Position numbers and translations under genes: made by a program. The notes below the pieces were generated by a model, which saw nothing but the letters and a program-made list of their open reading frames with translations, was not told where the DNA came from and searched no databases. A DNA stretch of 64,000 bases from Tolypeutes matacus (taxonomy: Eukaryota > Chordata > Mammalia > Cingulata > Chlamyphoridae): the NCBI GenBank assembly GCA_026826555.1, contig JAKSZT010054458.1, positions 4,167,192 through 4,231,191 of the forward strand. The letters are read 5' to 3'. Position 1 is the first letter of the stretch, and every line of letters begins with the position of its first letter. Of the stretch, positions 1 to 10,375 are shown one piece after another.

Positions 1-2610
1 ACTATTGCTGCATCGCTATTCAGAAGCGATTTATATTGATTTATATTTTACACATTATACATTATTCATATTTGAGTCTTTGTGTTTTTTTCGTCATTAT
101 AGGACATAAACAAAATTAGTTGCTTTACCAGTGTGAAGTACAAATAGAGACATATCTTTGTTTTCCCCAAATTTCCACTTTAGCCTCTGGATACCCTTAA
201 GTTTAGAAAATCCAATACATTACATTTTAAGATTCTATTAACCAGATTTTCCAATTGTGCTGGAACTTTGCTCATTTCATGCTGTGGGATACAGTGGATC
301 AGTGCCATTTTAAATGCCAGGGTGGAAAGACAAAACAACTACAATGATTTCTTTAACAATTGTCACTGGTTGGCAGTATGGAATACAGTTTTGCGCAATC
401 TATTGGATGCTTGTCTGTTGCTATAGGGAATATTTGTTATACAGAGTGCAAGTTCATAGCTCTTTCAATTCATATGACATTATTAAGCATGGTTATATGG
501 AACCTGACCTTAAATCAGGGTGGCAGAATTCAGAAAAGCTACCAGTTATCATAAGCACTTAGTTCCTTTGTCTTGACACTAACTCACCAGGCCATTTCTT
601 ACATCCTTTTGTCAGTTCCATATTCAAACCATTGGTTAGGGTAAACTAATCTCAAATAGAAGGTGGAGAATACTGGCCATTTCCTTCAAGGATATTCAAG
701 TCCACATAGGTCCACTCTCATGCTATAGATCTTAAAGGGTCCAAAGGAGAAAAAGCCTTCAAACAACAATGCTCTGTCAAGAATTTTTTCTAAGCAATGG
801 GAACTGTACTTGCCCTCTAGGGATAGCAAGTAATCTGCTTTCTGTATCAATGGAAGTTGAAGAAGCTAATGTATTTCTTTTTACTTCACCTAGGATACTG
901 TTGTGCAAAACATAGTAAATATTCGAATAAGAAAAGAGAAACCTTCAAAAGAATTTTCCCAACATATTGTCTAGAGTCAAAATGGTTAATGTATCAAATT
1001 TTCTCTATTATTCCAATGACAATTTTGTCTTGCTCTCATCCAGAAACCTCTGCTTCAGAAGGCATTGAATATAGGTATCTCTCAACTAATGTAACATGTC
1101 ATAAATTAAAAGAAAATTTTTAAACATGTTTTTAATCTACATTATTATATCACATCTCCTTTTTAACTATCTTCCATAATTTGCTAAATTCTGGTTTAAC
1201 TTTTTAAAATGTTGTTTTACATTTCTATTAATGCACACTAATCCTTTCAATTGAATGTGGTAAATATAGCATAACAATATTCCGAGGCATAAACACAGAT
1301 TCAATTCATGCATAAAAACCTGCAAATTGCTGCCTTGTACTGCTTTAAAATATCTACAACATTCATTAAATTTGGTAGTACAAGATAATTCATTAATAAC
1401 CCTTTTCCCTAATAAAAGGAAAGTTGAAAGTGTAATATTAAGACTTTTAAATGTCACATATTTACAATACAAACTAAGCATTTTTTCAAAATCACCTGAT
1501 TTTCCAGATATATTTTCTAGTAAAAAATTGTCTTGAACTATGTATCAGGAATCATTAAAAGATGTCAGCATTGTCAATAGATGGCAGCATAGCTCTATAG
1601 GAGTACCTGGGGACCGCCAACATTTAAAATCATCACTTTGAGCATGCAAAAAATGGTATTCTTGGTAAAGCTTTATGGTTGCATTTTCCTTAATATCTCA
1701 TTGCACTGTTGCTACATATTTCCAAAAAGGAATTAAAGAAATTTGGAAACCATAAATACCTTTGGGCAAGGTTTCCTCTTTTTTAAGGGTATATGGGATG
1801 AAGAGATATGTTAGATAACTCATTACTGTAGGAATCTTTCACTTCACTCTTACACTCTGAAATTTTAGTTCAACATACAACATGTGGGCCTTTAATAAAT
1901 TATCAATAATATCTCAATATGAAAGACAGTTTTAACCAAAGTTTTCAAGAAATTACTATGAAGCAAAAATATTTGACCATCAATCTCTCTTTACTATGAA
2001 GATTAGGATTTAATTTGTGACAGTAAAATCTTTTCTTTAAGCACTTCATTAGATATGCTTTAAAGGGAGGAGAACAAGCTGAACTTTTCAAATTTATTCC
2101 ATAAAGTCGTACATGGACAAGGCAACTCCTTCCAGAAATAAAACCCTTTATGAACTGCTTGAATTTTATGCAGTTGGCTCAAGGTGCCTCTTGAGTTGAA
2201 GTTGATAGGGCTTCTATACTCCTACAGGAATAAATACTGACAATAAAGATACAATGTGCTCTTAGTCCTAGGAAAAGAAAAACAGGATGCCAAGTGATTT
2301 GTTTCATCAGACAAAGATTTCAGCCCTGGAGGTAACTCTATTAGTTATATACAAGAATACACCACAAAGTGAAAACAAACAGCATATAGTCTTACAATTA
2401 ATTTTACAGTTCTGAGCAAGGAAATGGATGACTAAAGATTTTATGAATTGAAATGTTTTTTGACTGTTTGGCAAACCTCTTGGGAGACAATTCTCCTTTG
2501 ATTCTTTATATTTCTGATTGTCTTGCCAAGAAGCATTCACAGCTTTTGTTCTAGACTATTTTTTCAAAGGTATAGAAAACACTTTTTTTCAAAGGTATAT
2601 AGAAAACAAC
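1..2610. other. Unique AT-rich DNA, no gene seen
   Basis: I see no repeat that I recognise and no coding region. The open frames here are short (104 residues or fewer), have no familiar domain and lie in AT-rich DNA where such frames arise by chance. The stretch ends exactly where the ERV-L 5' LTR begins. Confidence 0.6.
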
Positions 2611-3040
2611 TGTGATGGTTAGACTAATGTGTCAACTCCACCAGGCAATGGTGTACAGTTGTTTGGTCAAGCAAGTACTAGGCTAATTATACAAGGACAT
2701 TTCATGGGCTTAATCATCACTAAGTTGATGGCATAGATGACTGGTTACATCTACAATCAACTAAGGAAATTGCCTTCAGCAATGAGTGACATCTCATCCA
2801 ATTAGTTAAAGTCCTTAAAAGGGAAAGTGATTTCAGTATTCAGAGAGAGAATTCCAATCTCTAATAAGACAGCCAGCATCTCCTGGAAACTCATCAAACA
2901 CCTTCATTGGAGCCCCTGGTTTGCAGCCTGCCCTATGGAATTTCAACTTGTGCATCCCCGCAGTCACGTGAGACAATTTTATAAAATCTCATACTATTTA
3001 CAGATATCTTATGTTTCCCTAGAAAACCCTGACTAATAGA
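2611..3040 (+). repeat. 5' LTR of ERV-L provirus (type A)
   Basis: The sequence starts TGTGATGGTTAGACTAATG and closes with CCTGACTAATAGA. The same LTR family recurs at 9626-10032 and 52138-2650 of the second copy (52138-52650), and reversed at 15339-15789 and 63016-63454. Both ends and the primer site that follows three bases later support the boundary. Related LTRs in other mammals are the MLT2 group; which subfamily this is I cannot say. Confidence 0.87.
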
Positions 3041-3043
3041 GCT

Positions 3044-3061
3044 TGGTACTGGGAGTGGTTT
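3044..3061 (+). other. Primer binding site, tRNA-Leu-like
   Basis: TGGTACTGGGAGTGG starts three bases after the LTR. It resembles the complement of a tRNA-Leu 3' end: about 12 of 18 positions agree with the CAA isoacceptor and the GGAGTGG block is exact. ERV-L is named for tRNA-Leu priming, so position and sequence agree. Confidence 0.7.
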
Positions 3062-3479
3062 TTAATAAAAATGGTATTTCTGGATTGGTTTTGGGATTTT
3101 TGCAATTGGCTCTTTATTCTGATTAAATTCAAGACCCCTAATGACTCCCTTTCCAAACATCAAGAGGCTATTTTGTTGACAATAGAGGTATGCAAAATAT
3201 CACCACTGGGTAGGAATATTTCCAAGCTTATAAGAGGCAAGGATCTGGGTGAGAGTGTTTTTAACATTTGAACAGAATTTTGTGGAGTTAAAAGTTACAG
3301 TGAGGCTGGCTTGCTGATTCCTAAATACACTGTGTACAGACAAGGATGAGCTGAAGGCTTCAAATTTGTAATTTAAGAACAGCATGAAAAAAAAAAACAA
3401 AAAAAACAAAAAAACAAACAAAAAAAAAAGAACAGCATGTATGATGTGAAATATTCTATGTGTGCTCTGAAAGAAAATC

Positions 3480-5012
3480 TTGTTTCATGCAGCTGCAGAC
3501 TTGAGATCTCTGAAAACCAGACTCACAGTCTCCTTGTACAAGTAGCAGAGTTAAAACAGAAACTAAAATCTCAGCCTTGAAGGGTGCCTGCTGTTAAAGT
3601 GAGGGCACTGACTGGAAAGGAGTGGGATCCTGAGTATTGGCATAGAGACATATGGGTGGGTGATGATATTGGTGGGGACATTGAAATCCTAAATTCTCCT
3701 AAGACTTTGCCAATTAAACCTGTAATGATCTGTCCTAAGGAGAACACCCAATTTCAACCTTGCATCATCCACCCTCCACCCTGCCCCAGGGAGTCTGGAA
3801 CTCCTCCCTGCACTGAGGCAGGTATGACCCAACCTCATACCTGCACTGTCCAATTTCCAGCCTTCCCCAAGGTATCCCCACCTCCTCACTGCCCTGAGAA
3901 ACCAACACTGAAACTCTACTCTGTCCTGAGGAGTCTACCATCCAACCCCTGCCTGAAAGATTAATCCTGTTTTACCAGATGAAATGGCAAAGGAATGCCC
4001 TGAGGCCCATAGATTTCAAGACATTTCTAACTCTGTCCCTTACCTACTCCTCCACCCCTCTTTTCTTCCAGACCTATACCTAGATTAAAATTACAAGCTA
4101 CCAAAGGTGAAGTACAAAGTGTGACCCATGAGGAAGTACACTCTCCTTTAAACTGCATGAGTTTGCCAATTTACATAGACAGAAATCAGGGGAATATGCG
4201 TGGGAATGGATATTAAGGGTATAGAATAATGGTGAAAGAAATGTACAGGTGGATCAGGCTGAATTTATTGATATAGGTTCACTAAGCAGTGTTTCTGGAT
4301 TCAATGCTATAGCTCAAGGCACTAGAAAGGGCTCTAACAACTTGTTCAGGTGACTAGCTGAAACATGGAACAAAAGATTTCTGAGGTCAAAATGCCCAAT
4401 TACCCTGGTATACTGTAGATTGGAAGGCTAGAATAGATTCACCATTTAAGACCTGCCCACTCAAACCCAGGAATGTCCACTCCAGGAATGTCCACACTTT
4501 TAACTACAACTATGAGGAATAAATTTGTGACTCTAACTCCATATTTCCTGAAGAGCTCTGAGGTTGCTCTTCTCTGTAGTCCATATATTACTGGGCTAAC
4601 TGCTTTCATGTAATTAGAATCCTTAAACACTATGGGAATGATCAGATCTCAGGCTAGCAAAAGCCAAGTAGCACCACTTAATCACCAAAGACAAGGTGTG
4701 TATGGCTACCACAATGAAAGGCAGACTCAAAACAGCAATCAAAGAGTCTGAGTTGCATAGACCTATGGCATTGGCCAATAGGCCATGGGATAACTAGGAG
4801 TGAAATAGATGGGCAGTCTACTAAAATCTTACTTGATTTGTATAAACAAAAGAGTTCTAGGTCTAGTGAATGAAACCTTAACTTGAATTACAGAAACAGA
4901 GTCACAACCCCTTAATCAATTCCCAGACCTGAGATAGTTTAAAGACCCAGTGAACATTGAATGAGTGGAAAGCCAGTGTCCTTGGTGAAGGGTCCTGTTA
5001 CACTGTCCCCTA
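3480..5012 (+). pseudogene. ERV-L gag remnant
   Basis: This is the place of gag, the capsid polyprotein, between the primer site and the protease. The longest open piece is 3584-3964 (126 residues). It begins with a tract containing EWDPEYWHRDIW and then becomes proline- and cysteine-rich, as a spacer would. Upstream, from about 3480, glutamine- and leucine-rich coding suggests the start of gag, but stops interrupt it. From 4640 to 5012 the sequence pairs with the left end of the second ERV-L copy at about 48150, which shows that it is proviral. No zinc knuckle is visible, which is normal for ERV-L. The right end is broken by the L1 insertion at 5020. The gag assignment rests mainly on position. 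Confidence 0.6.
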
Positions 5013-5019
5013 AATTTAT

Positions 5020-5867
5020 TTTTTGGCTTTAAAAAAAAAAAATTAATTTAAAGAAAAATTTTAAAGATACTTAGATTATGTAAATTATACATAAAAAACA
5101 TAGGAGATTCCCATATGTCCTACTCCCTACCACTCCCACACTTTCCCACATTAACAAAATCCTTCATTAGTGTGGAACGCTTGTTACAATTAATGAACAC
5201 GTATTGGAGAATTGCCTCTAAGTGTGGATTATAGTTTACATTATAGTTGAAACTCTCTTAATTGCCTGTATCTGTCATTTCAATGTCATTCAGGACAATT
5301 CCAATGTCCCAAAAATGTCCCCATATTACACCTGTTTTTCCCTCTCCCTCCCTTCAGAACTTCCAATGGGCACTGCCTCCACATGAATGATGAATTTCTT
5401 CCATTGCTAGAATAACTATAAGTTTGTAGTAGAATAACAGTAAGTCTACACTAGTCCATAATTCATTCCCCAATCCTGAAGAATCTGGGATGGTGATACC
5501 TACTTCACCTCTAATTGAGAGGAGCTTAGATCCTATGGGGCAGATGTATGGGACTATCTTGGTTGCAGTTGTTGACTTTCTCTGTTCCTTTGGATGGTCA
5601 TTGTCCATGATCATCTGCTTGTTACTTGTCCTGTGTGAGTCCAATGAACTGGAGAGTATATGTTGCAACTCTGTTCATATTCAGGGCCTGAAAGGCACTT
5701 GAAAAGCCCAAAGACTTAAGTCTCTTGGACATGAACCTATTAACTCTAGTACTATAGGTTCAAATATAAGGGATAGAAAATCCATGTGTAAGGAAACTAC
5801 AACTGAGTCCAACTTTGTCACACTGGAGAGCATAAATTCCAAAATAGGGCCCACTGACAGCCGTCCA
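5020..5867 (-). mobile_element. L1 3' UTR fragment inserted in ERV-L
   Basis: This is the reverse strand of the L1 3' UTR also seen forward at 25300-26335 and reversed at 11971-13464. Shared landmarks are GTGTGGAACGCTTGTTACAATT and the CTCCCTCC block near 5345. AAATTTAT is present at both edges (5012-5019 and 5868-5875), a plausible target duplication. The second ERV-L copy has no such insert at the matching point between gag and protease (about 48350). The piece is truncated at its 5' end, as is usual for L1. Confidence 0.85.
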
Positions 5868-5899
5868 AAATTTATACTGTTAATCTTCCTCCCAGCTTT

Positions 5900-6170
5900 C
5901 CTGAAAGAGATCTGTGGTATTTTACCAGGGTACCTGTGCATTGGGAAAAGGAAATGTTGATGCATTTTGGAGATTTTTAGACACTGGCTTAGAAATGACA
6001 TTAATTCCAGGAGACCCAAAAAGTCAATGTGGCCCACCAGTCAGAATAGGGGCTTATGAAAGTCAGGTAACCAATCGAGTTTTAGCTCAGGTTCATCTCA
6101 CATTGGGTCCAGTGGGTTCCCAGACCCATTCTATGGTTATTTCCCCAATTCTAAATTGCATAATTTGAAT
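5900..6170 (+). pseudogene. ERV-L protease remnant
   Basis: An 84-residue open piece (5914-6168) holds the retroviral aspartic protease signature. Residues FLDTG appear with the catalytic Asp codon at 5980-5982, followed by a leucine/isoleucine strand and GDPK. The enzyme works as a dimer and cuts the Gag-Pol polyprotein. The homologous piece of the second copy (48382-48630) matches from GDPK onward but has lost the DTG triad. The piece is joined to neither gag nor RT in frame: the L1 insertion lies upstream and a stop at 6166-6168 closes it downstream. This is a relic, with the active-site triplet kept by chance or by recent age. Confidence 0.72.
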
Positions 6171-6299
6171 CGACATACTCAGTAACTGGCAGAATCCCCA
6201 CATTGGATCCCTGACTTGTGGAGTGTGGGCTTTTTTGGTAGGAAAGGCAAACTGGAGCCAGTAGAATTGCCCCTATGTAGCAAAATAGTAAATCAAAAG

Positions 6300-6850
6300 C
6301 AATACTAGATTCCTGGAGAGTTGAAGAGATCAGTGCCACCATCAAGGAGTTGAAGGATGCAGGAGTATTGCTTCCCACCACATCCGTATTCAACATTCTT
6401 ATTTGGCCTGTGCAGAAAATAGATGGATCTTAGAGGAAGACAGTAGATTATTGTAAACTTAGGCAGGTAGTGACTCCAATTGTAGTTGCTTTTCCAGATG
6501 TGTTATCATTGCTTAAGGAAATCAACACATCCCCTGGAACCTAGTATGCAGTTTTTGATCTGGAAATTTCTTTTTTCTCAATTGCCATTGGTAAGGATGA
6601 CCAGAAACAGTTTGCTTTCAGCTGGAAAGGTATATTGGTATACACTGTCCTGCCTCAGAGGTATATCAACTATCCAGCCCTATGTCATAATATTTTCTGC
6701 AGGGACCTTGATCACCTCTCCCTTCCACAAGACATCACACTGGTCCATTTTATTGATGCCTCATGCTGATTGGACCTACTGAGCAAGAAATAGCAATTAC
6801 TCTAGACTAATCGGTAAGACATTTTTGTGAAAAAGTATGGGAGATAAATC
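6300..6850 (+). pseudogene. ERV-L reverse transcriptase remnant
   Basis: The fingers and palm of the polymerase can be followed across several frames. Around 6600-6670 the coding reads as a QFAFSW-like strand and a GYINSP-like turn, and then comes the catalytic box. That box should be YxDD, but here it reads FIDA at 6749-6760, so the second metal-binding aspartate is gone, and a TGA follows within a few codons. The 98-residue open piece 6486-6782 follows the polymerase frame only in parts. In the second copy the matching box at 49163-49174 is still YIDD. The domain reverse-transcribes the RNA genome. Here it cannot be active. Confidence 0.75.
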
Positions 6851-7399
6851 CAACAAAAATACAGTATTCTTTCACCACAGTGAAATTTCTAGATATCCAG
6901 TGGTGTGGAACATGTAGAGATATCCTTTCTAAAGTGAAGGATAAGCTGTTGCATCTGGCCCCTCTTACAACCAAAAAAGAGGCACAATGCTTAGTCTGTT
7001 TGGATTTTGGAAATAACACATTCTTCGTATGGGTGTGTTACTCCAGCCCATTTACCAAGTGACTAGAAAAGCTGCTAGTTTTGAGTAGGGACCAGAAAAA
7101 GTAGAGGCTCTGTGACAGGCCCAGGCTGCTGTGTAAGCAGTACTGCCACTTAGGCCATATGATCCAGCATATCCAATGGTGTTAGCAGTGCCATTGGCAA
7201 ATAGAAATGCTGTCTGGAGCCTTTGGCAGGCCCATATAGGAAAATAACAAGTCAGACCATTAGAATTTTGGGGCAACTCTATGTCATCCTCTGCAGATAA
7301 TTACTCTCTTTTTGAGAAACAGCTTTAGGCCTGCTACTGGTCCATAGTAGAGACTGAATGCTTTACTGTGGGCCACTAAGTTACCATGAGGTATGAGTT

Positions 7400-7900
7400 G
7401 CCTATCATGATCTGGACATTATTCATTGCACCAAGTTGGGTGTGCACAAGAGCACTCCATCATAACGTGGAAGTGGTATATACAAGGTAGTACTTGAGCA
7501 GGTCCTGAAGGTACAAGTAAATTACATGATGAAGTGGCCCAAATGCCCATGGTCACCACTCCTGCCATGTTGCCCTCTCTTTCCAGCCCACAGCTGTGGC
7601 CTCTTGGAGAGTTCTTTATAATCAGTTGACTGACTAAGAGAAAACTTGGTCTTGTTTTACCGATGGTTCTGCACAACACACATGTACCATGCATCACTGC
7701 AGCCCCATTCTGGGAGGTCCTGTAGCAGAGTGGTGAGAGCAAAAACTCCTAGTGGGCAGAACTTTGAGCACTGCACCTGATTGTTCATTTTGCCTGGAAG
7801 GAGATATGGCTGGAGGTGCATTTGTACACTGATTCATGAACAGTTGCCAATGGACTGACTGGGTGGTAAGAGACTTGAAAAGCAGCATGATTAGAAAATT
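7400..7900 (+). pseudogene. ERV-L RNase H remnant
   Basis: Downstream of RT one frame reads CFTDGSAQHT, the first catalytic-Asp motif of retroviral RNase H, with TDGS at 7659-7670. RNase H removes the RNA strand during reverse transcription. Frame breaks occur on both sides, and between RT and this point (6850-7400) only scattered pol-like coding (connection domain) is recognisable. The second ERV-L copy has lost this motif: a reversed LTR is inserted close to the matching position (50008-50200). Confidence 0.65.
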
Positions 7901-8089
7901 GTTGACAAATAGGTCTGGGGAAGAGGTATGTGGATAGAACTTTCTGAGTGGGCAAAAACATGAAACTATTTGTGTCCCACATCAATATTCACCAGAGAGT
8001 TACTTCAGCAGAGGAAGATTTTAATAATCAAGAGGATAAGATTACCTGCTTTGTGTCTAGCACTCAGCCTCTTTCCCCAGCCACTCCTG

Positions 8090-8700
8090 TCATTGCCCAG
8101 TGGGCTCATGGACAAAGTTGTCAGGGTTGAAGGGATGGAGATTATGCATGGGCTCAGCAGTGTGGACTTCATTCCCCAAGGCCGACTTGGTGACAGTCAC
8201 TGAGTACCCAATATGCCTGCAGCAAAGACACACTTTCAGCCCCCAATATGGCACCATTCCCTGAGATGATCAGCCTGCTACTTGATGACTGATTACGTTA
8301 ACCTCTTTCATCATGGAGGAGGCAGAGATTTGTTCTAACTGGAATAGATACATACTCCAGATATGAGTTTGCCTTCCCTGCATGCAATGATCCTTCAAAA
8401 ACTACCATCCTTGAACCTACCAAATGTCTTATCTACCCCCACGGCATTACACAAAGCATTGCTTCTGACCAAGGAACTAACTTCACAGCAAATGATTTGT
8501 GGGAATGGGCACATGCTTATGGAATTCACAGGTCTTATCATGTTCTGCATGATCCTGAAGCAGCTGGATTGATAGAACAGTGAAATGGCCTTTTGAAGAC
8601 TCAATTATGGTGCCAATTAAGTCACAATACTTTTCAGGGCTGCGTATGCTCTGAATCTGCATCAACTCAATGGTGCTCTTTCTCCCATAGCCAGAATTCA
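8090..8700 (+). pseudogene. ERV-L integrase remnant, D-x35-E partly kept
   Basis: The integrase core joins viral DNA to the host chromosome through three acidic residues. The second Asp lies in SDQGTNFTA (codon 8467-8469) and the Glu in AAGLIEQ (codon 8575-8577). They are in one open frame with exactly 35 residues between them, the canonical spacing. A TGA follows two codons after the Glu. The first catalytic Asp, expected near 8280, lies in a damaged stretch and I could not identify it. The N-terminal zinc site is also unclear. In the second copy the matching Asp codon (about 51020) has become Gly, so the two copies decayed separately. Confidence 0.72.
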
Positions 8701-9300
8701 TTGTTCCAGGAATCAAAAGATGAAAGTAAGAGTGGCACCACTCAGTATTACCCTAGTGATCCACCAGGAAAATTTTCACTTTCTGTCCCTGCTACCTTAA
8801 GCTCTGCTGAGCTATAAGTCTTAGTTCCCAAATGAGGAATGTTTGCACCAAGAAACACAATGATTCCATTGTACTGGAAATTAATTTGCAACCTGGCTAA
8901 TTTGGGTTCCTCATGCTTCTGAATCAACAGGCAGAGGAAGGAATTACTATACTGGCTGGGGTTATTGATGCTGACTATCAAGGGTACCTAGGACGGCACC
9001 AACCCAGTGGAAATAAAGAGAGTTTGCTGGAATTCAGGAGATCACCTATGGTGTCCCTTACCATGTCCTGTGATTAAAGTCAATGGAAAATTGCAACAAC
9101 CCAATTTAAGCAAGACTAACAACGACCCAGATTTTCAGGAATGAAGGTTTGGGTCACCCCACCGGGCAAAGAACTATGGCCAGCTGTGATGCATGCTGAG
9201 GGTAAAGGGAATGTGGAATGGGTAGTGAGGAAGGTAGTGATAAATACAAACTTTCAACCATGTGACCTATTACAGAAATGAAGACTGTGATAGTCATGAA
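8700..9300 (+). pseudogene. ERV-L dUTPase remnant at the end of pol
   Basis: ERV-L elements carry a dUTPase at the C-terminal end of pol, after integrase. One frame here reads AGVIDADY at 8955-8978, which is the third conserved dUTPase motif (the Tyr stacks on uracil and the Asp activates water). Sequence before it, about 8720-8820, matches the better open piece of the second copy at 51270-51518. The enzyme hydrolyses dUTP and limits uracil in viral DNA. Stops and frame changes are present throughout. From 9000 to 9300 the coding matches copy two up to about 51800 and then fades. Confidence 0.7.
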
Positions 9301-9529
9301 TATTTCTTCCCTGTTTTGGTATGTTGTATATGTACATATAATGAAAATCTTTGTTTTCTTCCCTAACCTCTTCCCTTACCACATGACATAAGTTGTATTA
9401 GTTTCAAGTTGTAGTATTTAAATATGCCAAGTTAAAGAGTGAATATCAAATAAGGGCTTGCACCCTTTTCTGGAGGGAATTAGTGCATTTCTGGTTGTAT
9501 GCAGTACAGTTGAATATTGTTAGGTGGAA

Positions 9530-9553
9530 ATATATATATATGTGTGTGTGTGT
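9530..9553. repeat. TA/TG microsatellite
   Basis: A short run of alternating TA and then TG lies between the pol remnant and the polypurine tract of the ERV-L provirus. Confidence 0.8.
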
Positions 9554-9610
9554 TATTGTTTTTATTTAGAGACAGAGTATGGTTTAAGGTGATGTGTATG
9601 ACTACCAAAT

Positions 9611-9625
9611 TGAAAAGGGGTGGAC
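9611..9625 (+). other. Polypurine tract of ERV-L
   Basis: TGAAAAGGGGTGGAC abuts the 3' LTR. It is the priming site for plus-strand synthesis. The second ERV-L copy has the near-identical TTGAAAAGTGGTGGAC before its LTR at 52138. Confidence 0.8.
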
Positions 9626-10032
9626 TGTGATGGTTATGCTAATGTGTCAACTTAGCCAGGTAATGGTGCCCAGTTGTTTGGTCAAGTAAGCAGTGGGCTA
9701 ATTTTAATATAAGGGCATTTCATGGACTTTAATCATCAGTGAGTTGATTGCATAGATGGCTGGTTACATCTACAATCAACTAAGGAGATTTCCATCAGCA
9801 ATGAGTGACATCTCAGCCAATCAACTGAAAGCCTTAAAAGGGGAAATGAGTTTGGCCAGTGTCTCCTGGGAACTCATAAAGGACCTTCATCAGAGTCCCC
9901 AGTTTGCAGTCTGCCCTACACAATTTGGACTTGTGCATCCCCATAGTCATGTGAGACAATTTTATAAAATGGCATACTATTTACAAATATCTCCTGTTGG
10001 TTATGTTTCCCTAGAGAATCCTGACTAATACA
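9626..10032 (+). repeat. 3' LTR of ERV-L provirus (type A)
   Basis: It runs from TGTGATGGTTATGC to CTGACTAATACA and matches 2611-3040 along its length. It is 23 bases shorter than the 5' LTR; the segment in the 5' LTR near 2825-2880 (GTATTCAGAGAG...) is missing here. Insertions and deletions as well as substitutions separate the pair, so the insertion is old. Confidence 0.87.
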
Positions 10033-10375
10033 ACAGCATTGAAAGATTGATACAGTGGTTCCTCCAGGGCAGAAGGCTGATATAATTCATGATCAGAATA
10101 ATACAGATAACATCTCCTTTTAGGAAAAATTTGAGCATGTTTGTTAGACTTTCCTACAAATTTGATAGTTTCCTTAATTTGGAATTCCTCAGTTGCTATT
10201 CAAGCCCACTGTGTATGTAGAATCCAGATGGACCTATTTCCACATTAACATCATGGAACTTGGGGTCAAGGAGAAGAGATGTGAAGAAGAAGCTCATATT
10301 GCCTGCTTTGTCAAGACAATATCTATTAAAATGCGACATATTATTTATTAGCTTGCACGAAGAGTCAAATCTCAG
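10033..10375. other. Unassigned spacer
   Basis: Between the ERV-L 3' LTR and the next L1 piece I see no repeat and no coding sequence. Confidence 0.5.

Larger units (their letters stand above)
2611..10032 (+). mobile_element. ERV-L type endogenous provirus, two LTRs, decayed
   Basis: A 7.4 kb class III (ERV-L) provirus. It begins TGTGATGGTTA and ends CTGACTAATACA, with a 430-base LTR on the left and a 407-base LTR on the right. The order LTR, primer site, gag, protease, RT, RNase H, integrase, dUTPase, polypurine tract, LTR is that of ERV-L, a family that lacks env, and no env is seen. The bases next to the two LTRs are ACAAC (2606-2610) and ACAGC (10033-10037), a five-base target duplication with one change. 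The coding part is full of stops and frame breaks. A reverse L1 3' UTR sits inside at 5020-5867. A related copy at 48150-52650 helps define the parts. Confidence 0.88.

Noticed and set aside
3584..3964. A proline-rich secreted protein
   Set aside because: It lies in the gag position of the ERV-L provirus with no start context or signal peptide.
2611..10032. An env gene in the ERV-L provirus
   Set aside because: After the dUTPase region only about 300 bases remain before the polypurine tract, and no envelope-like frame is there. ERV-L is known to lack env.
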